A stretch of DNA of 64,000 bases. Origin: Dama dama (Eukaryota > Chordata > Mammalia > Artiodactyla > Cervidae). The stretch lies in assembly GCF_033118175.1 (NCBI RefSeq), contig NC_083710.1, positions 43,369,501 to 43,433,500 of the forward strand, written 5' to 3'. Under the pieces are notes generated by a model that made no database searches, was not told where the DNA came from, and saw only the letters and a list, made by a program, of their open reading frames with translations. How positions within the stretch are numbered: position 1 is the stretch's first letter; each line of letters begins with the position of its first letter. The position numbers and the translations under genes were made by a program. Shown here in pieces: positions 45,165-55,525 of this stretch.

Positions 45165-45330
45165 CAATAGGGGCAATTATCTAGTCCTTCTTCTTTTTAC
45201 AGATGAGGAAATGAAGGCCCAGAATCATTAGATGGCTCATGCACAGCTTCAGTATTAGTGGGCGTGCAAGGGAGATCTAAACCTAAAAGGTCTTGTAACT
45301 ACTCATCCAGAGCTTTGTTACTGATTGCAA
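45165..45330 (-). mobile_element. MIR SINE, antisense
   Basis: 'ggcaattatctagtccttct', 'tttttacagatgaggaaatg', 'aaggcccagaatcattagat' and 'gcacagcttcagtattagtg' follow antisense MIR ('ccattttacagatgaggaaac', 'tgaggcacagagaggtta', 'acacagctagtaagtgg'). Confidence 0.7.
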
Positions 45331-46514
45331 TTGCAGAGAAGACTATGGGGAGTAATTCAGGGCAAAGAAATGGTGTGCAAATCTGCTGACATTAAGGAGG
45401 TGCTCATATGCAGTAGACTTCGTTGGAGCACAACATACACACCATATACCAAGCAACAGTGAAGCTGCTAAGGAGAAAGGTAAGTTTTACAGAAGGAATT
45501 TTTGAGGGGCAAAAACTAAAGATCCGCCTTGTTTCCCAGTCATGGTGAATAAGTATTGGTATAAATGTCCTGTATGTTGCAAATAGTCTATATGTTTCAG
45601 TGGACTAACTGTGATCCTAATTGAAATTACATGAAGCCACTAGAATGTTGAATATTTTAAAATTCATATTCTGATTAATTTATGAATATCACTTGTTAAA
45701 TTTGAAATGTTTTCCATACCTGATCCACCACTTTCCCAAATGTCCTTATGAACTAAGAGTCACATGACAATAGGAGAAGACAAGGTCCTTAATATAGAGA
45801 CTATAGCCATTACATAGGCTACAATTTAATTTCATCTTTTCAATAACTTGCTTCCTATCATCTTACAAATGCAGTTATTTAAGAAACAGACCAAAATTTA
45901 TTTCTCAACTAATTTTATCAAGCAATGAATACCACTTCCTGACTGTAGAAATGGCACTTTGTGAAATTATTCCATGCTCCTGAGCCTTTATTCACTCAAC
46001 CTCTTTACCAGAAAGACTTTCATCTCAGCTTCAGCTCTAAATCACTTTACTCATGAATAATGGACTAACAATCCTGTGTACTTGTGAATTATTTTAGATA
46101 TCTAAATTATTGTCAAAATTTACATTCCTACTTCATGTGACACTGTGTCTAATTGACTATTCACTTGATATAGCAGCCACTTCCTCAGACTTTCACAGAA
46201 TATTAAAGAACAGGGTAAGCCATTAGCACAATGGGGACATAAAAAATTGAACGAGGAGGAATACTTCAGAATGGGAGCATTTTCACCTGCATCGTGCAAC
46301 AATTCAAAATGACTATCTTGCTAGATGCCGAGGCCATTTCCTTAGTAGAAACAAATGAAGTGCTCTAGAGTAGCGTATTTCAAAAACTGATGAAAAATAA
46401 GTTTTTGAGACACAGGATAATAAATGTATCACTATCAGCAGCTGTTTTAGCTAAAAAAGTTATTTTTAATGTAAGAAAAGGTGTTTTGTTAAGTCTTTTG
46501 TTTGTTTTTCCTTG
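45331..46514. other. Unassigned intergenic DNA
   Basis: About 1.2 kb, nothing recognised. Part near 45,960-46,060 is weakly L2-like, not enough to call. Confidence 0.45.
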
Positions 46515-46524
46515 CTTTTCTGTT

Positions 46525-46695
46525 CAGTTCGGTTCAGTCACTCAGTCGTGTCTGACTCACTGCAACCCCATGGACTGCAGCATGCCAGGCCTCCCTGTCC
46601 ATCACCAACTCCCGGAGCTTGCTCAAACTCATGTCCTTCGAGTCGGTGATGCCATCCAACCATCTCATCTTCTGTTGTCCCCTTCTCCTCCCGCC
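46525..46695 (-). mobile_element. BovB LINE 3' end, extreme 5' truncation
   Basis: Only the last 171 bp of BovB: 'cggttcagtcactcagtcgt', 'gcatgccaggcctccctgtc', 'caactcccggagcttgctca' and 'gatgccatccaaccatctca'. A perfect 10-bp target duplication 'cttttctgtt' flanks it (46,515-46,524 and 46,696-46,705). Low divergence suggests a relatively recent insertion. Confidence 0.97.
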
Positions 46696-46705
46696 CTTTT
46701 CTGTT

Positions 46706-48250
46706 AGTGTTTGCTTAAAAGACTTTGATAATAGTCCAATGAATGAGGTTATTAATTTAAATGTTAAATTGAATGAGGTTTAAAATAATAGTCATGTATA
46801 TCCTTGTATCTTGAGAGGTGAAACAGGGTAAAGTTTTAAAACCCAGAAGTTTTTAAATGCTTATAAGCAGTAGACTCCATATATAAAGTATGCCTGGATT
46901 GGTGAAAACTTGCATGACAACATTTGACAGCCCACTATCTCCCTCTCCTTTGACACAGTTAAGCAAATATAAGAACCAAGTCAGTGCCAAACACAGATTT
47001 AGTAGCAAATAAAACTCATAGAAATTCTCGTTTATATTCAAAGAAAAGTAACATTTCTGAAGAGTGTGTGTGTCTCCACACTTGATATCTAATGAAATAC
47101 TAAGATCTGCACCTATTTATAGTTGATATTTTCATATCTGTTAGGTTAATATAATTTTCATCTTCCACTCTTACTCATCCTAATTATGATTTTTTTTAAA
47201 TTTTTCATAACAAAGAAGTATTTTTTATAGTCAAGACTAAATTCACTATAGAAATATCCCAAAAATAGGTTCTGGTATTTATCTCTCCATAAAGTTTGCT
47301 TTTTCTTATTGATTAATGTTAAATCTTTCTTTCCCGAAAACCCATCTGAAAATATTTTCAATATCAATGTTCCTTTTTAGGACATCCCTAGCTCCAGTCT
47401 GACAGTTATAAATATCACCTGGACAAGAGTTCTTAACATATTTCCTATTCCTTTTTCTGTGAGTCAGTGCTTTGAATCTGTCTATGGTCCATAACTTATC
47501 TGCATATGTGACAACATCACGTTGGAGCTACAACACATCACAGGTATAAACTTAATCTTGCAAGACCAATCCATTCATATCTTAAAACTATCAAGAGAAG
47601 GATGAGGCACAATTTTTCCCATTGCAGTGGACAAGAACAAGGCGAAATGTGAAATATCTGATAATGTATTTCAAAACGAAACTGTACCCTTACCAAAAGA
47701 ATACTCTTGAGGAAGAAATACATATATAACAATCATGAAAGGCTTTAGAATAAAACTACTTCCTCTAGTTAAACACATTTTTAAAAATGCATACTTTTGA
47801 TTTACTCTTCTTTAATAAACTTAGCATCTGTTATTATTTCAGTTTGCCTCAAATTTAATTTACTCATTGTAATTTCACTTAACTAACTGCTTTTCACTTC
47901 ATCAACATTTTCACCTGAACTCAAGTCTGGGAAACAATTTCAAATGAAGATTAACAATGAGGTTGACTTGAAAACAATCAAAGGAACAAAAACTCAAAAC
48001 TAAAACCAAAATAAATTCTTTATTTCAGAAGTAAAATAAAGCACATTTTGACAAAGAAAATAAAATATTTTTCCTAAGGGAAAATGATAGTGTTTTCATG
48101 AAGGACTGTAATAAGGCTCACTAGCATAAATATAAATAGAAACAAGACAAAGAGGCAATGTCAAAATTAATTGGGGCACAATCCTTAATAATGAGAAGTT
48201 TCATATCTTAACACTTGAGAAGTTGATAGATGATTATGATAAAGTATATA
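46706..48250. other. Unassigned AT-rich intergenic DNA
   Basis: About 1.5 kb, nothing recognised. Minus-strand frames of 60-70 codons have no supporting features. Confidence 0.5.
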
Positions 48251-48252
48251 TA

Positions 48253-48530
48253 TATTTTTTAAATTTTATTGAAGCATAGTTGATTCACAATGCTGTGTTA
48301 ATTTCTTCCGTACAACAAAGACTCAGCTATACATAGACACATATGTGTATATATATGTATACATACATACATATATGTATGTATACATATATGTGTATCC
48401 ATATAAACTTTTCATTTTTTTAAATTTTAGTTTATCAAAGGATATTGAATATAGCTCCCTATGCTATACAGTAGGGCCTTGCTGTTTATTTAGCCTATAT
48501 ATGATAAACATCACTTCCAATTTTATTTAA
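48253..48530 (-). mobile_element. L1 3' UTR (cetartiodactyl type), antisense
   Basis: 'ttttattgaagcatagttga', 'ttcacaatgctgtgttaatt', 'gttttatcaaaggatattga'-like text, 'gctccctatgctatacagta' and 'gggccttgctgtttattta' are the antisense of the L1 tail seen in sense at 4.4-4.9 kb. A TA/GTA-rich expansion lies inside. A 20-bp phrase 'aacatcacttccaatttta' is duplicated at its right edge (48,507-48,550). Confidence 0.85.
48340..48405. repeat. Palindromic (TATG/CATA)n microsatellite
   Basis: Alternating 'acatatgtgtatatat', 'gtatacatacatacatatat' and 'gtatgtatacatatatgtg' form near-perfect inverted repeats around about 48,372, able to extrude a cruciform. Confidence 0.9.
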
Positions 48531-48774
48531 CATCACTTCCAATTTTATAGAAGTTTAAAGTCTCCATTTGCCAGAATAAGTTTTGCTTTTCTCTGAACAC
48601 TTAAAGGAGCCACAAACTCTAGATTTCTAGAAATATATATTAAAACAGTGACCAGTGAGCTCTATCTACATATATATTTTGTGATTTTGATTAATCAATG
48701 TGTAGATTATAACCTGAGATTCAGAAGATAGGAGGTTAATATCCCCATAGGAAAATATGTGCTTTGACTGTCTA

Positions 48775-48895
48775 ATGACACATTCAGTCATCAATTATTT
48801 TCTGAACATCTACTGTGTTTTACATAGTATATGAGGATTTGGGGCACAATATTGGAAAGACACTTGTAGCTGCCTCAACAGCAGTCAGAGAACTA
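48775..48895 (-). mobile_element. L2 LINE 3' end, antisense, eroded
   Basis: 'cattcagtcatcaattattt', 'tctgaacatctactgtgttt', 'tatgaggatttggggcacaa' and 'aaagacacttgtagctgcct' follow the antisense L2 terminus. Confidence 0.55.
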
Positions 48896-49003
48896 ACTTG
48901 ACACTGCTGAAACCACCCCACCAGTGCAGTGAGGCAGCTTGACAAGCATATGAGGCAAGCAGAGGTGTTGCTTGTTTCCTTAGCAGCACACCAGCCTAAC
49001 TAC

Positions 49004-49278
49004 CAGAGAAGGCAATGGCAACCCACTCCAGTACTCTGGCCTGGAAAATCCCATGGACGGAGGAGCCTGCAGGCTGCAGTCCATGGAGATGCAAAGAGTC
49101 CGACACGACTGAGCGACTCCACTTTCACTTATCACTTTCATGCATTGGAGAAGGAAATGGCAACCCACTCCAGTATTCTTGCCTGGAGAATCCCAGGGAC
49201 AGGGAGCCTGGCCTGGTGGGCTGCCGTCTATGGGGTCGCACAGAGTCAGACATGACTGAAGCGACTTAGCAGCAGCAG
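49004..49278 (+). mobile_element. Bov-A2 SINE (BovA dimer)
   Basis: Two BovA units ('gagaaggcaatggcaaccca ...' and 'gagaaggaaatggcaaccca ...') are joined by 'tttcacttatcactttcatg' and end in an (AGC)n tail. Target duplication of 12 bp with one mismatch: 48,992-49,003 'cagcctaactac' and 49,279-49,290 'cagcctaaccac'. Low divergence fits a young copy. Frames of 60-108 codons on both strands here are SINE sequence. Confidence 0.97.
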
Positions 49279-49290
49279 CAGCCTAACCAC

Positions 49291-50773
49291 ATCTAAGTAC
49301 TTTCCTTTTCTTTGATTCTTGCACCTTTTTGTGATATTAGTTCATTTATTAGTTAATATATCATCACGCTCCTGTTAGAAGAGGAGCTCTTTTAATTTCA
49401 CAGCCAGTACATGTTTCCATTCACACCTCCGTGACATTCTCAGTTGGATATAATGGGTGGTACAAAAACTTTGGCTAATTAATGGCTTATTCCAGACATA
49501 AAGACTTGGATGATTTTGAATTAGTCAAAACAACAGGCTGAACTGACAAAAATGCATACCCCAGAAGACAGAACAATAGGGAAAATAGGCCAATGAATTT
49601 AATAATCAAGAAACTCTTAGGGCCAAGGTATACCGTCATTCTTGCCTCTCAGTTGACTTTATGAGGAAGTAAATCAGAAATATAGAGTAAAAGTCTCTGA
49701 TCACTCAGTAGTTTTGACTCAACACAAGTCCAGAATGGACTTCAGCTGAAGTGTAAAACAGCAGCAAAGGAGAAGACATATCTGCCATTGAAAGAAGTGT
49801 CTACCTATGTCGACCATAAAGAAAACGTTTTACATTAAAGTTTAGACACTAAAGTTTAGATTTCCCCTGAAATGAACTCAAATAGGGACATCAGATAATT
49901 TTCAGTCTTCATGAAATACCTTTCTCTGTATTGCTTACACTAGATATTATCAAGTAGAGAGGGATTCCAAAAGTTCCCATTAAAAACGTTCAATCAGTGT
50001 TAACCATGTTGCATGATACATAGTAGCCATCTATGAAGCATTTATTGAAAAAGAATGAATGAATGAATATATAATGATGGGAAAATGATTACCGAAGGAA
50101 ATAGATTTGTTTATTTTCCTTTTTTTTTCAACCAGATACTTACTTTGTATGCTAAATGCAGAAAAATAAGACCACGACAATATTTCTTTCTATAAATAAA
50201 CATTTGCAGGTAGTGTTCTCAGCTAAATTTCATTTGAAGAAAGATTTAAGTTAGATGAATTTCTTATTTTTACAGCCTTTTTCCCAAAATAATTTGAGGC
50301 ATGGCTATCAAGTAAGAGTAGCTATTTCAGAAAATAAAATTGTTAGTACAATGATGAGAGATATTATTTAAAAGAGGGTAGCTCCTCTGTTTTTTACCAA
50401 AAAATTCTAACTTAACTCTCAGTGGTAGGATGCTGGGGGACTGAATAGCAGACCTCTTCACTTGTACAATGGCTGACATGGAAAGTGATTCTCAGAGTTG
50501 GAACTACTGTCATACTTCTATCCTTCCTCACACTTTGGGTTGAAACGGAGACAGACATTAGAAAGCAGAGAGGGCAGGAGGAAGGAATCAGCCAGTAAAT
50601 AAATTGTAAGGTAACCTGCTTAGAACTCTGATTTTATATTTTTTAAATTATATTGATATATATTGTGATTACATGTAAAACATTTCCATAATCTGAAACA
50701 AAAAAAGATAATGATTCTCTAATAATTTAGTTATATAAAGTCCCCTTAGAAGTTAGGGGCAAATTGGTTGGTT
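49291..50773. other. Unassigned intergenic DNA
   Basis: About 1.5 kb without a clear element. At 49,990-50,070 'tgatacatagtagccatcta' followed by '(gaat)n' resembles an L2/MIR 3' end, too short to annotate on its own. Confidence 0.5.
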
Positions 50774-51806
50774 GGTTGTTTTTTTTTGTTTGTTTTTTTT
50801 TTTTTTAGTAGTTGGAGGCTAATTACTTCACAATATTTCAGTGGGTTTTGTCATACATTGATATGAATCAGCCATGGATTTACATGTATTCCCAATCCCG
50901 ATCCCCCCTCCCACCTCCCTCTCCACCCGATTCCTCTGGGTCTTCCCAGTGCACCAGGCCCGAGCACTTGTCTCATGCATCCCACCTGGGCTGGTGATCT
51001 GTTTCACCATAGATAGTATACATGCTGTTCTTTTGAAATATCCCACCCTCACCTTCTCCCACAGAGTTCAAAAGTCTGTTCTGTATTTCTGTGTCTCTTT
51101 TTCTGTTTTGCATATAGGGTTATCGTTACCATCTTTCTAAATTCCATATATATGTGTTAGTATGCTGTAATGTTCTTTATCTTTCTGGCTTACTTCACTC
51201 TGTATAAGGGGCTCCAGCTTCATCCATCTCATTAGGACTGGTTCAAATGAATTCTTTTTAATGGCTGAGTAATATTCCATGGTGTATATGTACCACAGCT
51301 TCCTTATCCATTCGTCTGCTGATGGGCATCTAGGTTGCTTCCATGTCCTGGCTATTATAAACAGTGCTGCGATGAACATTGGGGTGCACGTGTCTCTTTC
51401 AGATCTGGTTTCCTCAGTGTGTATGCCCAGGAGTGGGATTGCTAGGTCATATGGCAGTTCTATTTCCAGTTTTTTAAGAAATCTCCACACTGTTTTCCAT
51501 AGTGGCTGTACTAGTTTGCATTCCCACCAACAGTGTAAGAGGGTTCCCTTTTCTCCACACCCTCTCCAGCATTTATTGCTTGTAGACTTTTGGATAGCAG
51601 CCATCCTGACTGGCGTGTAATGGTACCTCATTGTGGTTTTGATTTGCATTTCTCTAATAATGAGTGATGTTGAGCATCTTTTCATGTGTTTGTTAGCCAT
51701 CTGTATGTCTTCTTTGGAGAAATGTCTGTTTAGTTCTTTGGCCCATTTTTTGATTGGGTCATTTGTTTTTCTGGAATTGAGCTGCAGGAGTTGTGGTTGT
51801 TTTTTT
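50774..51806 (-). mobile_element. L1 LINE, 5' truncated, with intact-looking junctions
   Basis: A relatively young L1 on the minus strand. The poly-A tail appears as a T-rich run at 50,779-50,806. The 3' UTR follows ('agttggaggctaattacttc', 'cctcccacctccctctccac'), then the C-terminal end of ORF2 up to 'gagctgcaggagttg' at 51,793. Direct repeats 'ggttgttttttt' at 50,774-50,785 and 51,795-51,806 are the likely target duplication. On the L1 sense strand they begin with A's, as expected for L1 endonuclease sites. About 1 kb of roughly 6-8 kb is present. Confidence 0.94.
51137..51700 (-). pseudogene. L1 ORF2 C-terminal fragment, open for 187 codons
   Basis: The minus-strand frame covers the C-terminal segment of ORF2p after the RT domain: MANKHMKRCSTSLIIREMQ, the zinc-knuckle-like region KCWRGCGEKGTLLHCWWEC (cysteines and histidine kept), PLWKTVWRFLKKL, and WYIYTMEYYSAIKKN. 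It ends at the normal ORF2 C-terminus (ILTHIYGI). The frame stays open because the insertion is fairly young, not because the fragment is functional: endonuclease and reverse transcriptase domains are absent, and no promoter is carried. The plus-strand frame here is an antisense shadow. Confidence 0.93.
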
Positions 51807-52440
51807 CAATGGTCTATGACACTGGTACCAGCCAGGAACCAGTTAGGAGGTAAAAAGAGCACATTAGTTGTTTTGACATTAAAAAAAAAAAAAAAAAAAA
51901 TCAGATTTTGGAGAGCTAAAGAGTCAACTTTTAAAAATGAGAAGAAAAAAAGAAAAGATAAGAAAAAAGACACAGAGATTACATAGCTGAGAGTGATTGT
52001 GAGGAGGAGCAAACACCTATGTAGCTTGGGACACCAGAGAAGAACTTGGGGTTAGACATAGAAGCCTGGCAGACGGCCCACAGAACTGGGCTTCAGACTT
52101 CAGAAGAAAGGACACTGCTTGGCTGCTCCAAAGGCGTGCAAAGAGACTGATTCTGGGACGCTGAAACAAATAGAAAATATAACAAAAGGTCTGCAACCAG
52201 AAGAGGGCTGGGGTTGCTGCCAGGGTGAACTGCCCTTGCTGGGGGACAATGAAAGAAGAGCCGGCAAAAGCAGTCCGTTTCCCCCGCAGCCAGCCAGCCT
52301 CTCTCTAGCGCACCCTGCTGGCCAAGCCGAAAGGCAGCTGGCAGAGCCCCCACCCCGGAATCACAAAGCTGGTCTGGAGCTGGAAGATAACAGCTTAATA
52401 ACCAGCACTAAGTTTAATCAGGGAAATTAGGGTGTGATAA
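51807..52440. other. Unclassified GC-richer segment after a poly-A run
   Basis: About 630 bp with composition unlike the AT-rich neighbourhood. It begins just past the L1 target duplication. A 20-A run (51,881-51,900) and an A/G-rich stretch (51,935-51,975) precede a GC-rich part (52,010-52,400) with 'gaagagggctggggttgctg', 'cagccagcctctctctagcg' and 'caccctgctggccaagccg'. A 103-codon plus-strand frame (52,119-52,430) starts at TTG and shows no domain. It could be an old LTR or L1 5' region, a processed pseudogene, or a single-copy exon. I cannot decide. Confidence 0.4.
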
Positions 52441-53864
52441 CTGATACGATTCCTTTCATTTTAAATCATGGTATTATTTCTGTGGAATGACTTGATCTGA
52501 GATCTTGAATCCAAAAATAGCACTGAGCCTGTCTAGTGGCTTAGTCGTGGAGGACTTCTGAGAGCAAGAGAAAAGATGAGAACCTTCAAAGCACAGTTTT
52601 GTCATCTGATCTCCCTTTTTGAGTCTCCTTTGAAAGAATCACTTCCTGGGTGATTCAATAATATTGTCTGCAAAACTGTACTGACTTTATACCTTACTCT
52701 ACAGTGTATATAAATATAGGCTAGAACCACATAGAGCCTGGCTATATTTAGTATACTCCATTTATCATGTGAGAGTTAATTTGTACATTCATCTTTTAAA
52801 ACTAATAATGAATTTCTAAAACCTTTTAAACGGGCTTAAGTTTTGTAATCCATTTATTGAACATGCCTGCAATGAAAAATTAATTATTAAACAAGTGCCT
52901 TGGGAAGGCATCAGCGGCCTTGTCACCCACACACTAGATTGATAACATGTCAGTTTTCAGACCAGGGAGGGTGCTGACAACTTTCAAATTTAAACCTGGA
53001 AGGGTATTGCTAAGCGTGTCATGGCATAAGTCACATTTTTAATTTATTTTGTATTAAATGTTAGATAGAATAAATTCATCCATGCCTCTCAAACCTCACC
53101 TGATTAAATGAGCTGGCACCTTTTCAAATGTAGAGCATGGTTACAGCTTCTCAAGGGCATCAGAAACGCTGGAGCATAAGACATCGGTAAATACAAAAGG
53201 CAAAAGAGGTGGACAGTGATGTATGCACAAGCACCACAGGCGAAGTGAGGTTTTTGAAAATGCTGAGGCTAACAAAACAAGGGCAGCTCATTCCCCCAAA
53301 TGGTAAATGCACCTGCAGGCAGAGGCTCTGCTTGAGTGCTAGAGCGTCAATGTGTCCACCACGAAAGTTGGGGAGAAAAAACCAACAACTAAGAAAAGAC
53401 CAGCTGTAATCAGTTTTCAAACCCTAAGTTCTGGGGTTGAGCAGTTAGGAGAATTCTTCAATGGGGTTGGGTTAAGAAGTTAGGAGAATTTATCAATGCT
53501 TGGGTCAGTTCTGTCGTTTAATTTGAAGATGGTTTTCTGTGACTCTAAAGGAGAAAAGAACATCTGTTATACTGTGTGTTAATGCGGCTTCTTGAACTCT
53601 TCTCCTTACAGGCAGAGCTCAGTCTCATTCTAGAAAATGATTGAAAATAGTTTATATCAAACATGTTTAACCAGGTCAGAGAAAACAGATCATCCAGATT
53701 GTTGCTATCTAAAAATGCTCTGATGTACAGAATGCAAATTAAAAGAGACTGAATGAACTAAACGGTGGTTACTGAGACCTCTCAAACAATTATTATTGTG
53801 CCACAATATGTGAAAAAAGATAAAGATCACAGGTTATTACTTCACAATATATAATCCTCACATT
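52441..53864. other. Unassigned DNA, likely single-copy
   Basis: Higher complexity than most of the window with no recognised repeat. The phrase 'agttaggagaatt' occurs twice near 53,440-53,490. The 52,800-53,110 part, with 'gaaaaattaattattaaaca', is a candidate conserved noncoding stretch. Short frames at 53,160-53,420 on both strands overlap and have no domain. Confidence 0.45.
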
Positions 53865-53990
53865 CATTTTCAGTAAATAATTATTTCCTATTTACTGGGC
53901 TAATGGGTTAAAATCTGTGGAGGATACAAATATGTGTACAATACTGTCTGGACTCACAGAGATTTTTATTTAAAAAGAAGAGATGGCTAA
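53865..53990 (-). mobile_element. L2 LINE 3' end, antisense, weak
   Basis: 'aataattatttcctatttac', 'tgggctaatgggttaaaatc', 'gaggatacaaatatgtgtac' and 'tggactcacagagattttta' loosely follow the antisense L2 terminus. Confidence 0.45.
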
Positions 53991-54084
53991 GTAGAACATT
54001 AAGCCCTTTCTGAGAGGGACAAGAAAAGTGCAATATAAACCACAGCTTGGGTCCACAGAGCAAATTCACCAAGAGAGTGTCATA

Positions 54085-54245
54085 AGCTGGACATTGTACT
54101 GAATGTTACTATGTTCCAGGCAGTTGGGGTACATGGGTGAATGATCACAGAGCTCTGCCCATGAGAGAGCTTATGTTTTAGTGACAGCAAATGATTCACC
54201 ATGGTCATAATAAAAATAAGTAAGTTATATGGCAAGTTACATAAA
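54085..54245 (-). mobile_element. L2 LINE 3' end, antisense
   Basis: 'ttactatgttccaggcagtt', 'ggggtacatgggtgaatgat', 'cacagagctctgcccatgag' and 'agagcttatgttttagtgac' match antisense L2 ('ctatgtgccaggcactg', 'ggggatacagcagtgaa', 'tccctgccctcatggagctta'). Confidence 0.72.
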
Positions 54246-54654
54246 ATATCTTACAAAGATCCAGTACAAAATTGAAAATTACCTAGCTTTTTAACTGGGG
54301 TCAAAGTGGAGAGAAAAAGAGAAGGAAAATTACCAATATAAATGGAGCTGTGCTTTGAAGTAATGGTTGAATTAGATTAGACGTGGAAGAGACTAGAGCT
54401 GATTAATAGGCTCATAAATTTTCACTGCAATAGATAACAGACATAGTCTTGGATTATGATATTGAAACTTGAAAGTTGGATATCCATAAGAAATGTACCC
54501 ATTCACTCATTGAAAACCAAACCAAAGAGTTGTATTAAAGTTCAACTCAAAACAGACAACATAAAAACCAAAGACTTCAATCATCACTGATTGTAATATA
54601 AACCAAGAAGAGTCCTCTGCCATCTACACTATCTTCCTTTTCTTCCTTTAACTG

Positions 54655-54840
54655 TAACCATTTCCCCAATCCACCATGCTTTAGAACACCGGGCTGTCCA
54701 AACAAACTGGATTTTGGACAAACCCACAACTCTGCCCTGGTTTAGCCTATAGTGTTTATTTCTTGGCATTCAGCCTGTCGAACTCCTACTTATCCATCAA
54801 GGCCAAGTTCATATGTCATTTATCTCTAAATTCAATTAAT
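54655..54840 (+). mobile_element. L2 LINE 3' region
   Basis: 'tccaaacaaactggattttg', 'gtcgaactcctacttatcca', 'tcaaggccaagttcatatgt' and 'catttatctcta' match the L2 segment 'cgaactcctactcatccttcaaggcccagctcaaatgtcacc' in order. Confidence 0.78.
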
Positions 54841-55349
54841 TTTGTCTGAGATGTAAAGCAAGGTTGAGATGCAGGTTTCAGAGTCAGCAGCAAACAGTAG
54901 AAATGCTGCAAATTGATGAAAGTAGCAAAGGAAAAACATGGGGAAAAAAAGATGTGAACAAAGGTGACCAAACTCATTCATGCTTCTAAAGTACTTGCTA
55001 TCTCCACAAGTTTCTTTTACATTCTTTGAACTTTTAAATGAAATAAACCAAAGGAATCAGTAATTTGCTATCATTTCCATTCTTCAATCATATTTCTGAG
55101 AGAATAAATTTCACAAGAAACAGAATCAAATTCTCTTTGTACAGAAGGAAATGAATAGCATTCTTAATTTTTATCCATGCTAAAAAGTGGATTTGAGACT
55201 TAATTCATGACCACTTGATTTTATTCACCATGTTTATAAATAGTTTTAAGCTAGGAAACAAATATCCCAGACATGTCTAAAGTTGAAAATATTAAATTTC
55301 TGATACTTTTAAAGTGATAAAAAATATTTATATAAAATATTTACTGATA
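54841..55349. other. Unassigned intergenic DNA
   Basis: Nothing recognised. Confidence 0.5.
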
Positions 55350-55525
55350 TTATTGATTTGCATTTATTGAGTACTTATATAACCTTGTCATGTTTCTAAG
55401 TACTTAATAGCCTTTACTCACAAATGATAGGCAAAGAGTAGCTTTTATAATTGCCCACATTTTACAAAATATTAAACTAAGATTTAGGCAAAACATTTGC
55501 CTGGAAGTCACTTAGGTAGTAAGTT
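55350..55525 (-). mobile_element. MIR SINE, antisense
   Basis: 'tttgcatttattgagtactt', 'gtcatgtttctaagtactta', 'tttactcacaaatgataggc', 'attgcccacattttacaaaa' and 'ggaagtcacttaggtagtaa' follow antisense MIR from its 3' end to the core. Confidence 0.78.

Noticed and set aside
48929..49255. 108-codon frame on the plus strand
   Set aside because: Lies mostly in the Bov-A2 dimer, including 'atggcaaccc' repeats translated as 'QWQPTPV'. SINE sequence.
52119..52430. 103-codon plus-strand frame
   Set aside because: Starts at TTG, has no domain, and lies in an unclassified segment. Kept as part of the unclassified feature rather than as a gene.
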